Source: Myxococcota bacterium
GTDB taxonomy: Bacteria; Myxococcota_C; UBA6777
Assembly (NCBI GenBank): GCA_023150835.1
Contig: JAKLKB010000008.1
Location: forward strand, 1-64,000
Reading direction: 5' to 3'
DNA: 64,000 nucleotides
The notes below the pieces were generated by a model. It saw nothing but the letters and a program-made list of their open reading frames with translations, had not been told where the DNA came from and ran no database searches. Position numbers and translations under genes: made by a program. Of this stretch, positions 18,231-26,696 are shown in pieces; the stretch's first letter is position 1; every line of letters begins with the position of its first letter.

Positions 18231-18800
18231 GACTGACTTTAGCGATGGTCTGAGTGGGGTGTCACCCCATACGCGCCTTGTGTAGGAATGATGATCGCGA
18301 ACGAATGGCATGAGTTGGTCCAAGTGTTCGCGAACCGCCCGTGTATCGGGACATCGAGCAGCGAACGGAGATGCTCACACAACAACAGATGTTTGTATGA
18401 GCAGTGGTTCGAGCAAGGAACATCCGCTTTTTTGCGTTTTGTTTGCCTTTTTACGTACAAACGTGTTGTCTTTCCGACAGCACAGACGAAGTGTTCGAGT
18501 GTTCGGGGTGGGGGGCCAAACATCGCTTAACAAGGCGCGTGTGGGGCAACGCCCCACCAAATCCATTCCATCGCGTCCGTTCTATTCGGATGCCGAACCC
18601 GCGATCTGTGTAGACGATCACCGCCTCAATAATTCCTATTGTCGCGCTGCTCACCAAACCGTCGGCGCGCTTTCTTCGTCCGTCCGTTGTCTTGCGTTGA
18701 CAGGGTGCTGCGTGGGTGATACCTTCGCGACCTTCTTTTGTCGTGCGCGCCGCCGTTGAGCGCCCTCCATCTTACTTTCTTGACACGGAGATCTGACGCG
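18231..18800. other. Intergenic region, 570 bp, with repeat remnants
   Basis: Open frames here on both strands have no domain character and include segments such as gtggggtgtcaccccat (18255-18271) that match the palindromic arm of the double-hairpin repeat family. The region also holds direct echoes of that family near 18500-18560 (GGTGGGGGGCC, GTGGGGCAACGCCCCAC). The last ~80 bases should contain the cysS promoter. No RNA gene was recognised. Confidence 0.4.
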
Positions 18801-20276
18801 ATGAGTTTGACCGTTTACAACAGCAAAACCCGCCAAAAGGAGCCTTTTGTCCCCCTCCAGCCCGGGAAGATCTTGATGTATGTCTGCGGGATCACGCCTT
18901 ACGATTACTCGCATATCGGTCATGCTCGATGCTACGTTGCTTTTGACGTGATCTACCGTTATCTCCGTTACGCGGGCTTTGAGGTCACTTATACCCGAAA
19001 CTACACCGATATCGACGACAAGATCATCAAACGCGCCCAAGAACGCGGCGTCGAAGCCGTCGATCTGGCCGCTGAATTCATCGAAGCCTACAAGGAAGAC
19101 ATGCAGGCCCTTCATGTCTTGCCTGCCAACCATGAACCCAAAGTCTCCGAAACCATCGCAGAGATCATTGAGATGGTCCAAACCATCCTCAAACGTGAGA
19201 TGGCTTATGTCGTCGATGGAGACGTCTACTTCCGCATTGATAGTATGCACGACTACGGCAAACTTTCGGGGCGAAACCTCGAAGAACTCCGCTCAGGCGC
19301 TCGTGTCGAAGTCGACACACGCAAAGAAAACCCCCTTGACTTCGCCCTTTGGAAGTCTGCCAAACCCGGCGAACCCGCGTGGGATTCTCCGTGGGGCAAA
19401 GGCCGACCCGGCTGGCATATCGAATGCTCCGCGATGAGCCAAAAATTTCTCGGAGATATCTTTGATATCCACGGCGGCGGAAAAGACTTGCTTTTCCCAC
19501 ACCACGAAAACGAGATCGCCCAATCCGAAGCCTGCACAGGTGGACACACACACGTCCGCTACTGGCTTCACAACGGTTTCGTCAACATCGACAACGAGAA
19601 GATGTCCAAATCTCTCGGCAACTTCTTCACGATCCGCGAAGTTCTTAAACTCTATCACCCTGAAACCTTGCGGCTTTTCTTGCTCAACACCCATTATCGC
19701 GGACCGATCAACTACTCTGACGTCAATCTCAACGAAGCCCGAAAACGTCTTGATTATTTCTATGAAACCATCCGCAATAGTCTCAAGATCCTGCAATCCT
19801 CTTGGGATGCCATCGAAAACAAAGCCATTGGCGATTTTGATCAGCACTTTTCTCCCGACCATCCGCTTCGACAGCGCTTTATCGAGGCGCTTGACGACGA
19901 CTTCAACGCTCCGAAAGCTATGGGAGAGATGAGCGACCTGTTTAGCCAACTGAATGCCCTCGCCAACCGTTCCCTTGGTTTGCCCGAAGAAACCAACGAT
20001 CGCTTGTTGCGAGATGGGTTGCGCTATGTCAAAGAATTCTCCCATGTTTTTGGCGTCTGGCTCGAAGATCCCGATGCTTATCTTTCCATGCCCCAAGGAC
20101 AAACCGCTGAACAAGCCCTAACACCCGAAAAGATCGAAGCATTGCTTGTGGAGAGAAAACAAGCCCGCGCTGATCGAAACTTCCAACGAGCCGATGATAT
20201 CCGCAAGCTGCTTGCGGAAAACAACATCGAGATCAAAGACGCTCCCGATGGAACGACTTGGAAGTACGCCAGCTAG
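18801..20276 (+). CDS. cysS: Cysteinyl-tRNA synthetase
   Basis: 491 residues from ATG 18801, with CGGAGA upstream. It charges tRNA-Cys with cysteine in the cytoplasm. The class I motifs are intact: the HIGH box as SHIGHARCY near 35-43 and KMSKSLGN near 269. Zinc ligands are present: Cys in MYVCGITPYD, Cys in WHIECSAMS, and His/Glu in FPHHENEIAQSEA. The anticodon-binding C-terminal helical domain with RADRNFQRADDIRKLL is complete and length is normal. It appears monocistronic, followed by a double-hairpin repeat at 20287 that may end transcription. This is the only tRNA-related synthetase seen in the window. Confidence 0.98.
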   Translation: MSLTVYNSKTRQKEPFVPLQPGKILMYVCGITPYDYSHIGHARCYVAFDVIYRYLRYAGFEVTYTRNYTDIDDKIIKRAQERGVEAVDLAAEFIEAYKEDMQALHVLPANHEPKVSETIAEIIEMVQTILKREMAYVVDGDVYFRIDSMHDYGKLSGRNLEELRSGARVEVDTRKENPLDFALWKSAKPGEPAWDSPWGKGRPGWHIECSAMSQKFLGDIFDIHGGGKDLLFPHHENEIAQSEACTGGHTHVRYWLHNGFVNIDNEKMSKSLGNFFTIREVLKLYHPETLRLFLLNTHYRGPINYSDVNLNEARKRLDYFYETIRNSLKILQSSWDAIENKAIGDFDQHFSPDHPLRQRFIEALDDDFNAPKAMGEMSDLFSQLNALANRSLGLPEETNDRLLRDGLRYVKEFSHVFGVWLEDPDAYLSMPQGQTAEQALTPEKIEALLVERKQARADRNFQRADDIRKLLAENNIEIKDAPDGTTWKYAS

Positions 20277-20286
20277 TTATCAAGAC

Positions 20287-20362
20287 GCTGATCTCTTTGC
20301 CAATACGGGGTCAAGGGGGCCGTGACCCCTTGTGGGGCGTGGCGTCACACCCCACAAGATAA
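20287..20362. repeat. Double-hairpin intergenic repeat (family A, copy 1)
   Basis: The copy contains two inverted repeats in series: GGGGTCA with TGACCCC, then TTGTGGGG with CCCCACAA. It is preceded by the family leader tgatctctttgccaat. It lies 10 bases after cysS and could fold in RNA as a tandem stem-loop. Confidence 0.8.
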
Positions 20363-20373
20363 ACCGAGATGTG

Positions 20374-20500
20374 TCATACGAAATCCGCTCATGGTGTGAT
20401 CGGAAGATGTAGGGGCAGCCCCCTGTGGCTGCCCAAGAACAGAACTACTGTAACAACTCGTGCCGACGTTTCGAACACACATCTCTCGGATTATCGTGTA
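20374..20500. mobile_element. MITE-like element, family B copy (TCATACGAAATCCG ends)
   Basis: About 127 bp. The left end is TCATACGAAATCCG and the right end CGGATTATCGTGTA, an imperfect terminal inverted repeat. The core holds the imperfect palindrome GGGGCAGCCCCCTGTGGCTG. No open frame is carried. It ends 31 bases before the kinase start codon at 20531, so it occupies the promoter region of that gene. Confidence 0.75.
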
Positions 20501-20530
20501 AGTCCTCTCCTATTAAAAGCAGGAAAAGTC

Positions 20531-22564
20531 ATGGAAAAGCGTTCGTTGGCGCACTCCTCTGGATCTCTCGAAGGTGTCACTCTCGGCAAGTACCGTATCG
20601 AGCAGCGTGTTGGAGGAGGTGGGCAGGCGGTTGTGTACAAGGCCCTGCATCTCGAATTTCAAACCCCCGTTGCCATCAAGGTTTTGACGGATCGCGTCTC
20701 GCAAAGCGCGACTTTGCGCGAGCGCTTTAAGCGCGAGGCTCGGCTCCAATTCAAGCTCCAACATCCTCATATCGTCCGAGCCTTCGAGATCATCGAAGAG
20801 GACTCTCTTCTTGCGATCGTCATGGATTGGGTCGAAGGGGTAGATCTGGAGCGTTATCTTGCGACGCATCCACAGCCGCTTTCTCACGCAGAGATCGAGC
20901 GCTTGTTTGTGCCGGTCCTTTGGGCCGTAGACGAAGCCCACAAACAACACATCATCCACCGTGATCTCAAACCCTCGAATATCTTGTTGAGTGGTCCTGT
21001 GGGCCGCGAGATCCCCAAAGTGATGGACTTTGGGATCGCCAAAAGTCTCGAAGACGACAGCCAACACACCCAAACCAACGCGCTGCTCGGAACTCCCCAT
21101 TACATCGCCCCCGAACACGCAGCATCGAGCAAATACGTCGATCACCGCGTCGATATCTACGCCTTGGGTGTCACGTTGTACCAGATGCTTTGTGGGAGTT
21201 TGCCATTTGCTGGAAAAGATCTTGTGCAACTGATCACCGCGCACCTGACGCAAGATCCACCTCCGATGCGGTCGTGGGGTGCAGAAGTCTCCCCTCTTTT
21301 AGAACAAGTCGCTCGAAAAGCCCTCGAAAAGCGCCCCGAGGCGCGCTTTCAAAACTGCCATGACTTCGCAGAAGCCCTTGTCGCGGCCCTCCACAACGAC
21401 GAGGCCACCGCTCTCAGACACCTTCGCGGTACGCAGTCGATATCTTCTCCCCAAGTCTCCGCACAAGATGTCCTTCCTACAGGCGAAATGGACGCTTATG
21501 CGCATTCTCCAAACAGCCTTGTTTCGCTTGCTACCACCACCCCTGCCAAAGAGCCGTTGCCTTCCAAACAGCCCGATACATCGAGGTATGCCTCTTCTTC
21601 CAAACAGGCCGATATATCGGGGCATGCCTTTTCTTCCAAACAGGCCGATATACCGAGGCACGCCTCTTCTTCCAAACAGGCCGATATACCGAGGCGCACC
21701 TCTTCGCGTTTTGTGGCTGCTGGCCTGTTGGTTTTGCTCGCGGTGGCTGTGGTGATCGGGGTTGTTGAGATGCGTGTCGTCTCGAACTCTCGCTCCGAGC
21801 GGAGCAATCCCCCCGCTCCGACCCAACGTACAAACCAACCCCCCTCTCTCGTCCCCGCTGAAACATCCATCGCATCGGCGAAAAAGCCACCCTCCGAAAT
21901 GCCCATCGCATCGGCGAAAAAGCCACCCTCTGAAGCGCCCATCGCATCGACCTCGACGCCCGCAATTGAAAGGCCGAATGTACCGCCTATTTCAAAAGCA
22001 ACCACCGATAGCGCAACTGCTGCCGGAGTCTCGGGGAAAAACGCAACGCCTCTAGCGAAGGCCCCCGTCGTTGTGCGGCACCCGTCTGTTCGTAAACCGC
22101 CCTACAAGCCGAATCCGTACTTGTTGTTGCCCCCTGTTGAGGAAAAACATTTTTCATCCTGCCCAGATTGTTTGCATGCGTTTTGGCTGGCGCGTCGGTC
22201 TTTTCGCAAAGACGCCTGCAAAGAAAGGCCGCTTAAAGTCGCGGCACGACGGTGTGTTCGGCTGTGTAAACAGGACATGGATTTTTGTACGTCCTACGCG
22301 ATGAGCTTGCCTTACCTTTATCCTTCTGCGCTGCGGCGCGGTGGTTCCGAGACGATGGACGATCAGATCGACCGCTGTGCGCATAACCTTCTGCATAAGT
22401 TCAACGAGATATTATTGCAAAGCGGCTACCATTCGGGGGTTTCGTTGGCGCCTGAGCGTTGTGTGACGCGTTTTCGTAACCATATCCGAAGGCGTCTGGC
22501 CTCGCGAGGGCAAAAAAGCCGGTTTGCTTGGTCGCCGTTTGATCATTATCCCTACCTTCCCTAG
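20531..22564 (+). CDS. Membrane Ser/Thr protein kinase with eight-cysteine outer domain (sister 1)
   Basis: 677 residues from ATG 20531 (AGGA upstream). Kinase domain ~18-285: Gly-rich GGGGQAVVYKA, Lys50, HRDLKPSN (143-150), DFG (166-168), APE (193-195). A Ser/Thr-rich linker with four 12-residue repeats (KQADIPRHASSS type) follows, then one transmembrane helix (~394-413), a Pro/Ala/Lys linker, and an outer domain from ~540. That domain has eight cysteines (544, 547, 563, 575, 579, 586, 616, 644) and ends in YPYLP. The same cysteine layout occurs in the next gene. This is a Hanks-type sensor kinase with an undescribed extracytoplasmic domain; ligand and targets are unknown. A repeat element sits in its promoter region. 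Confidence 0.94.
   Translation: MEKRSLAHSSGSLEGVTLGKYRIEQRVGGGGQAVVYKALHLEFQTPVAIKVLTDRVSQSATLRERFKREARLQFKLQHPHIVRAFEIIEEDSLLAIVMDWVEGVDLERYLATHPQPLSHAEIERLFVPVLWAVDEAHKQHIIHRDLKPSNILLSGPVGREIPKVMDFGIAKSLEDDSQHTQTNALLGTPHYIAPEHAASSKYVDHRVDIYALGVTLYQMLCGSLPFAGKDLVQLITAHLTQDPPPMRSWGAEVSPLLEQVARKALEKRPEARFQNCHDFAEALVAALHNDEATALRHLRGTQSISSPQVSAQDVLPTGEMDAYAHSPNSLVSLATTTPAKEPLPSKQPDTSRYASSSKQADISGHAFSSKQADIPRHASSSKQADIPRRTSSRFVAAGLLVLLAVAVVIGVVEMRVVSNSRSERSNPPAPTQRTNQPPSLVPAETSIASAKKPPSEMPIASAKKPPSEAPIASTSTPAIERPNVPPISKATTDSATAAGVSGKNATPLAKAPVVVRHPSVRKPPYKPNPYLLLPPVEEKHFSSCPDCLHAFWLARRSFRKDACKERPLKVAARRCVRLCKQDMDFCTSYAMSLPYLYPSALRRGGSETMDDQIDRCAHNLLHKFNEILLQSGYHSGVSLAPERCVTRFRNHIRRRLASRGQKSRFAWSPFDHYPYLP
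21563..21712 (+). repeat. 36-bp in-frame minisatellite in kinase linker
   Basis: Four units of 36 bases (each containing ccaaacaggccgatat) encode a 12-residue repeat in the juxtamembrane linker of the kinase. The array keeps the reading frame. Confidence 0.88.
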
Positions 22565-22759
22565 TGCGTCGTGGCAGAAACGGCTCACCGCCTTGTGCTT
22601 TGCACAAAAGAACATCCTTCGCTCTAGCGCAAGTGCTTGGCAAGGCCCATGCTTTTTGGCATCCTGTGAACGATCGTTTGAGGCTGCACGTCCAACTCCG
22701 TTGCACCAAACGAATTCTGTATCTGGCGCGCTCACATCCAACGACAACGAGGCACAAAG

Positions 22760-24934
22760 ATGGGTTTCGCGGACAAGCTACAAGGCAAAACGCTCGGTAA
22801 ATACCGCATTGATGGCCTGATCGGAGATGGCGGTCAAGCCGTCGTGTACAAGGCTTGGCACGTCGACTTTGAGTCGTGGGTGGCGCTGAAGTTTCTTCAA
22901 GAACACGTCGCACAAAAGAGCGCGTTGCGCGAGCGCTTCAAACGCGAAGCGCGGCTTCAATTCAAATTACAACATCCCCATATCGTCCGCGTGATCGAGA
23001 TTATCGAAGAAGGTGAGCTGATGGGGATGGCGATGGATTGGGTCGAGGGGTGCGATCTGGAGCATTACCTCGAAAACAAAGGAACCCCCCTCAATGCCGA
23101 CGAACTTGCGCGATTGTTTTTGCCCGTCCTTGGGGCCGTTGGATACGCCCACAAACAACAAGTGATCCACCGCGATCTCAAACCCTCGAACATCTTGCTC
23201 GGTGGCCCTGTTGGGCAAGAGATCCCCAAAGTGATGGACTTTGGGATCGCCAAAAGCCTCGAAGATGAAAGCCAACACACCAAAACCAATTCCGTCCTTG
23301 GAACGCCTCATTACATCGCCCCCGAACAAGCCACCTCCAGCAAGTACGTCGATCACCGCGTCGATATCTACGCTCTCGGTATCTCGCTGTACCAGATGCT
23401 TACAGGGCATCTCCCGTTTGAAGGGCGTGATCTTCTTCAAGTTTTGGGGGCGCACTTGATGATCCCGCCGCCTGCTTTTGCAGAGTGGGGGGTGCATACT
23501 TCTCCCGGGCTGGAGGCTGTCGTGCAGCGCTCTCTTGCCAAAGATCCCGACCTACGCTTCCAAACCTGCGAAGAATTTGCGGTGGCCTTGATCGAACAGC
23601 TTCAGATGTATGCCATTCACCAAGGCTTGGCGACACCTCTCCCTCATTCGGCTGTTTTTGCTGCCCAAGGAGCCTTGTCGCCTGCCCCGTTGTCCTTGGC
23701 TTCTGCGCCGCTGTCTTTTTCTTCGACACCGCTGTCTTCGCCCAACGCTGCCGCGTGGAATACTCCTGCACCCTCGACAGCCTCCCTTCCTACAGGACAA
23801 TTCGCATTCATCCAAGCTGTTGCCGCTGGCGGACCAAGAACTCCTCCTTCCTCGGTCCATCAAAACCCGACGATCTTTCCTTCTGAAGGGCGAAAGCGCT
23901 CGTCTGCTCCGTTGCTGCTTCTGTTGCTTTTGGTGTTGTTTGCAGGGAGCGGTGGGTTGTATCTTGCGGAGCTCCTTCCTTTTCGTTCGCCTGCATCGTC
24001 TTCTTCGGGCACGGCTCCACAAACGCCTCACCCCCAACATTCGCCCCCCGCAAATCAGCTCTCTCCACATCCCGCTCTGGCCGTCAAAAACGCTGCGCTG
24101 AGTGCAACCCCCCCGCAAGATCGCAGCTTTGACCACTCCATCACCACACAAACTCCCTCGGCCCGTTCCACGCGATCCAGCGCAACGACTCCACGCAGTC
24201 GCTCGTCGTCTGCTTCGCCCGATCCATCGGCCCGTGCGCGTGCAAAGCGGTCTTCTCTTCGAAAGGTTCGACCCGCACGAAGCCGACGCGCTCCACCCCA
24301 TCCGCCCCAACGGCTCTCTCTGCCCATTTCTCCTCGTACCATACCGCAGCTCCCAAACGATGCGCCCGCAAAACGACCTGCTTTGCTTGCGCTATCGCCT
24401 ACGCCCTCGCCTTCACCGCGCCCGATCTTCGCCTCTTGCCAAGACTGCATCCAACAGCAAGTCCAACCCCACATCCAACGGCATAATTTTTATGAAAAAA
24501 CTTGCAACGCGGATATCCTTCAACTGAGTGCCAAACAGTGCGCCTCGGTTTGTCAGAAAGATCCTGCGCAGTTTTGTTTCCAATATGGCCGCCACAACGC
24601 CAACTTACATTTCCGCTACAATCCGCCTGCTTCGCTCTTTGTGGTGTGGCCTTGGTGGAACCAGAACCGATGGAAGATCCAAGCCTGCCGAAAGATCTTA
24701 CGTTTTGAATACGTTCATTTCTTTCCAATCCCCCTCTATCAGACCCGTGACTGGAAATCCTGCATCCGTCATTTCGATCAAGGAACCAAATCTGCGTTCC
24801 AAGCATGGCGCCAAACCAAGCTACCCAAATTCCCCCGATCCCCTCAAGATATCTCTCGTGGTTGGGATGATTTCCGCCGACGAGTCCAACGCCACAAACA
24901 ACGAATCGAAGACGCTTTGCCCTTCAAAGATTAA
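22760..24934 (+). CDS. Membrane Ser/Thr protein kinase with eight-cysteine outer domain (sister 2)
   Basis: 724 residues from ATG 22760 (GAGG upstream). Kinase domain ~12-280: GDGGQAVVYKA, Lys44, HRDLKPSN (137-144), DFG (160-162). It is a close paralogue of the kinase 195 bases upstream; long stretches such as LRERFKREARLQFKLQHPHI are identical. The linker is Ser/Pro/Ala-rich without the tandem repeat of its sister. One transmembrane helix lies near 384-404, then a long disordered Ser/Arg/Pro segment, then the outer domain from ~555 with cysteines at 560, 563, 582, 594, 598, 606, 643 and 668. The two genes read the same way and probably arose by tandem duplication. The stop is 3 bases from convergent lepB. 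Confidence 0.94.
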   Translation: MGFADKLQGKTLGKYRIDGLIGDGGQAVVYKAWHVDFESWVALKFLQEHVAQKSALRERFKREARLQFKLQHPHIVRVIEIIEEGELMGMAMDWVEGCDLEHYLENKGTPLNADELARLFLPVLGAVGYAHKQQVIHRDLKPSNILLGGPVGQEIPKVMDFGIAKSLEDESQHTKTNSVLGTPHYIAPEQATSSKYVDHRVDIYALGISLYQMLTGHLPFEGRDLLQVLGAHLMIPPPAFAEWGVHTSPGLEAVVQRSLAKDPDLRFQTCEEFAVALIEQLQMYAIHQGLATPLPHSAVFAAQGALSPAPLSLASAPLSFSSTPLSSPNAAAWNTPAPSTASLPTGQFAFIQAVAAGGPRTPPSSVHQNPTIFPSEGRKRSSAPLLLLLLLVLFAGSGGLYLAELLPFRSPASSSSGTAPQTPHPQHSPPANQLSPHPALAVKNAALSATPPQDRSFDHSITTQTPSARSTRSSATTPRSRSSSASPDPSARARAKRSSLRKVRPARSRRAPPHPPQRLSLPISPRTIPQLPNDAPAKRPALLALSPTPSPSPRPIFASCQDCIQQQVQPHIQRHNFYEKTCNADILQLSAKQCASVCQKDPAQFCFQYGRHNANLHFRYNPPASLFVVWPWWNQNRWKIQACRKILRFEYVHFFPIPLYQTRDWKSCIRHFDQGTKSAFQAWRQTKLPKFPRSPQDISRGWDDFRRRVQRHKQRIEDALPFKD

Positions 24935-24937
24935 TTC

Positions 24938-25627
24938 TTAGCGAAGAGATCTTCCGCTGCGTGACCAACGGATATCCCAATATGTCGCAGGATCACGCGA
25001 CCACAAGACGCGAACAGCGCGTGCGCGGAGGTTTTGGAGCGGGACCGAACCAAAAACACGGCTATCTGCGCTGTGATCGCGGTTATCACCCATCGCGAAA
25101 AAATGACCTTGGGGGATCGTTCGGGTTGGCATATCCCGAAGAAAAGGCTGGCTTGGGTCAAACTGCACGACATAACGGTGCTTTCCATTGGACTCAATGC
25201 GTTGGAGCCAACCGTCTTTTTGGAGCGCGGCGCTTTGTGGCAAAGGGGCACCGTTGCGCAAGATTACACCGTCTCGGATCGCCAAACGATCGCCTCCAAC
25301 GGCGATCACTCGCTTGAGCAAGAGTGTTTGTGGATCGCGTGGGTCCACAAACACAACGATATCCCCGTACGAAGGCGCAGATTGCGAAGAGAGTAGCCGA
25401 TCGGTAAAAGGAATCCGCAGGCCGTAGCTGTGTTGATAAGCCATCAAACGGTCGCCCGTGTAGACGCTCGGCTCCATCGAACCCGAAGGGACGTAGTAGG
25501 TCGCGGCGATCGAAGAACGCATCGCCAACGCCACCAGCAAAAAAACACCCAAGCTCAAGGCTTCTTTTAAAAAAGCTCGACATGACGAGAGGACGGGGGT
25601 ATTGGATGGGTTCGTTTGGGTCGTCAT
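24938..25627 (-). CDS. lepB: Signal peptidase I
   Basis: 229 residues from ATG 25627, with GGAG upstream; an in-frame start 15 codons earlier lacks a site. It cleaves Sec signal peptides at the outer face of the inner membrane. The N-terminal hydrophobic anchor (LSLGVFLLVALAM) is followed by the catalytic Ser50 in YVPSGSMEP and the general-base Lys105 in LLLKRVIAVGGD. Box E is GDNRDHSADSRVFGSVP. It has a single membrane anchor and is shorter than the E. coli enzyme, as is common. It ends 3 bases from the convergent kinase gene. Many exported proteins in this window are potential substrates. Confidence 0.96.
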   Translation of the reverse strand: MTTQTNPSNTPVLSSCRAFLKEALSLGVFLLVALAMRSSIAATYYVPSGSMEPSVYTGDRLMAYQHSYGLRIPFTDRLLSSQSAPSYGDIVVFVDPRDPQTLLLKRVIAVGGDRLAIRDGVILRNGAPLPQSAALQKDGWLQRIESNGKHRYVVQFDPSQPFLRDMPTRTIPQGHFFAMGDNRDHSADSRVFGSVPLQNLRARAVRVLWSRDPATYWDIRWSRSGRSLR

Positions 25628-25681
25628 TTTTTTTGCTCCATCGTTTCGGGTAATACGCAGTTTTTCGGCCAACTACGCCAC

Positions 25682-25800
25682 TCATACGATATCCGGGTGA
25701 TGTGTACACAAAGCATCATTCGTAGACGCCCTATAATCGGGCAGACACAGGGGTCTGCTCCTACATTTTTACGATCACACAACGAGCGGATTTCGTATCA
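25682..25800. mobile_element. MITE-like element, family B copy
   Basis: 119 bp bounded by TCATACGATATCCG and CGGATTTCGTATCA, an almost perfect terminal inverted repeat. The interior shares gatgtgtacac and gtagacgcc with the copy at 58686. It lies between divergent lepB and the secreted-protein gene at 25919. No frame is carried. Confidence 0.82.
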
Positions 25801-25918
25801 TCCCCAAACAAACGGTGCGCTTTTTGGGTTTATTCCTGTCGTGCTGAATAACAGCGAAGAGCGTGCGTCCAAACCGCCCGAAGCTCGCGAGCCTTCTCAC
25901 AAAAAAAGGAGTTTTCTG

Positions 25919-26686
25919 ATGTTGTTACGAAATGGTTTTGCAAAGGCCGCTTTCTGGGTGGCGGTGGCTGTGGGGATCTTTGCTTGGGCGCAAGACGCTC
26001 AAGCCGATGTTCGTGATATCACGATGCAAGTTCATCTGCGCTATCTCAACGGTGCCTCGAAAAACTTTGCGTGGCGTCTGCGTTATTACCCCGCAACGGG
26101 CTTGTGCATCGGTCGAGTGGAAGACCGCGATGGTGTCGCCAACTTTGATGGCTCGTATAATCCCGTCACACGGCGATTTCGCCTCGTCAAGCATTATCCG
26201 TATCGCACCACAGGCCGCAAGCGTTATTACTACACAGGCACGCGCATTGGAAAACGCCGTGTATCGGGCGTTGCGCGGTTTGATTCTCATCTGGGTCGAC
26301 CTTATGCACGTTGGACGGCTACAGTATTGTTTTCGCGCTCGGTGTATCGCCCTGTATTCCGCAATATTCGACTGCGCGGCTTTTTGAGTTATCTCAACGC
26401 AAGCGAACCCAACAAAGCCTTCAAGTGGTCGCTGCGCTACGACAGCGGCTCGGGCATCTGTAACGGTACGGTGCGCGATCGCGACGGCTTCGCGACCTTC
26501 AATGGTACATACGACCACGCTTCCCAACGCTTTTATCTGGTGAAGCACTTCGTCGGTCGTGCCACGCAGCCAAACAAGTTCTACTACAAAGGGCGCATCA
26601 TCAATGGCCGCTTTGTTGGAACAGCGCACTTCGATTCCTTCTATGGGAGGATGTACGCGAGGTGGAGCGCCAACAAACGCTGGTGA
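25919..26686 (+). CDS. Secreted protein made of two copies of an unrecognised ~110-residue domain
   Basis: 255 residues; ATG at 25919 is preceded by AAAGGAG. A Sec signal peptide (WVAVAVGIFAWAQ) is probably cleaved after AQA at residue 29. The mature protein is two tandem copies of one domain, about 30-139 and 146-255. Each copy has the series LRYLNG/LSYLNA, a WxLRYxxxxGxCxGxVxDRDG motif, FDGSYN or FNGTYD, RFxLVKH, a Tyr-Tyr strand, then VxGxAxFDSxxGRxYARW. One Cys per copy (C in GLCIG, GICNG) could form an inter-domain disulfide. I do not recognise the family; the aromatic, beta-rich pattern suggests a binding module. It converges on the ABC-F gene with a 10-base gap. Confidence 0.88.
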   Translation: MLLRNGFAKAAFWVAVAVGIFAWAQDAQADVRDITMQVHLRYLNGASKNFAWRLRYYPATGLCIGRVEDRDGVANFDGSYNPVTRRFRLVKHYPYRTTGRKRYYYTGTRIGKRRVSGVARFDSHLGRPYARWTATVLFSRSVYRPVFRNIRLRGFLSYLNASEPNKAFKWSLRYDSGSGICNGTVRDRDGFATFNGTYDHASQRFYLVKHFVGRATQPNKFYYKGRIINGRFVGTAHFDSFYGRMYARWSANKRW

Positions 26687-26696
26687 GCGTAGAGCA

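Noticed and set aside
18288..18759. Open frames of 80-149 codons before cysS.
   Set aside because: They overlap in all three frames and on both strands, lack ribosome sites and contain repeat remnants; composition is that of a non-coding gap.
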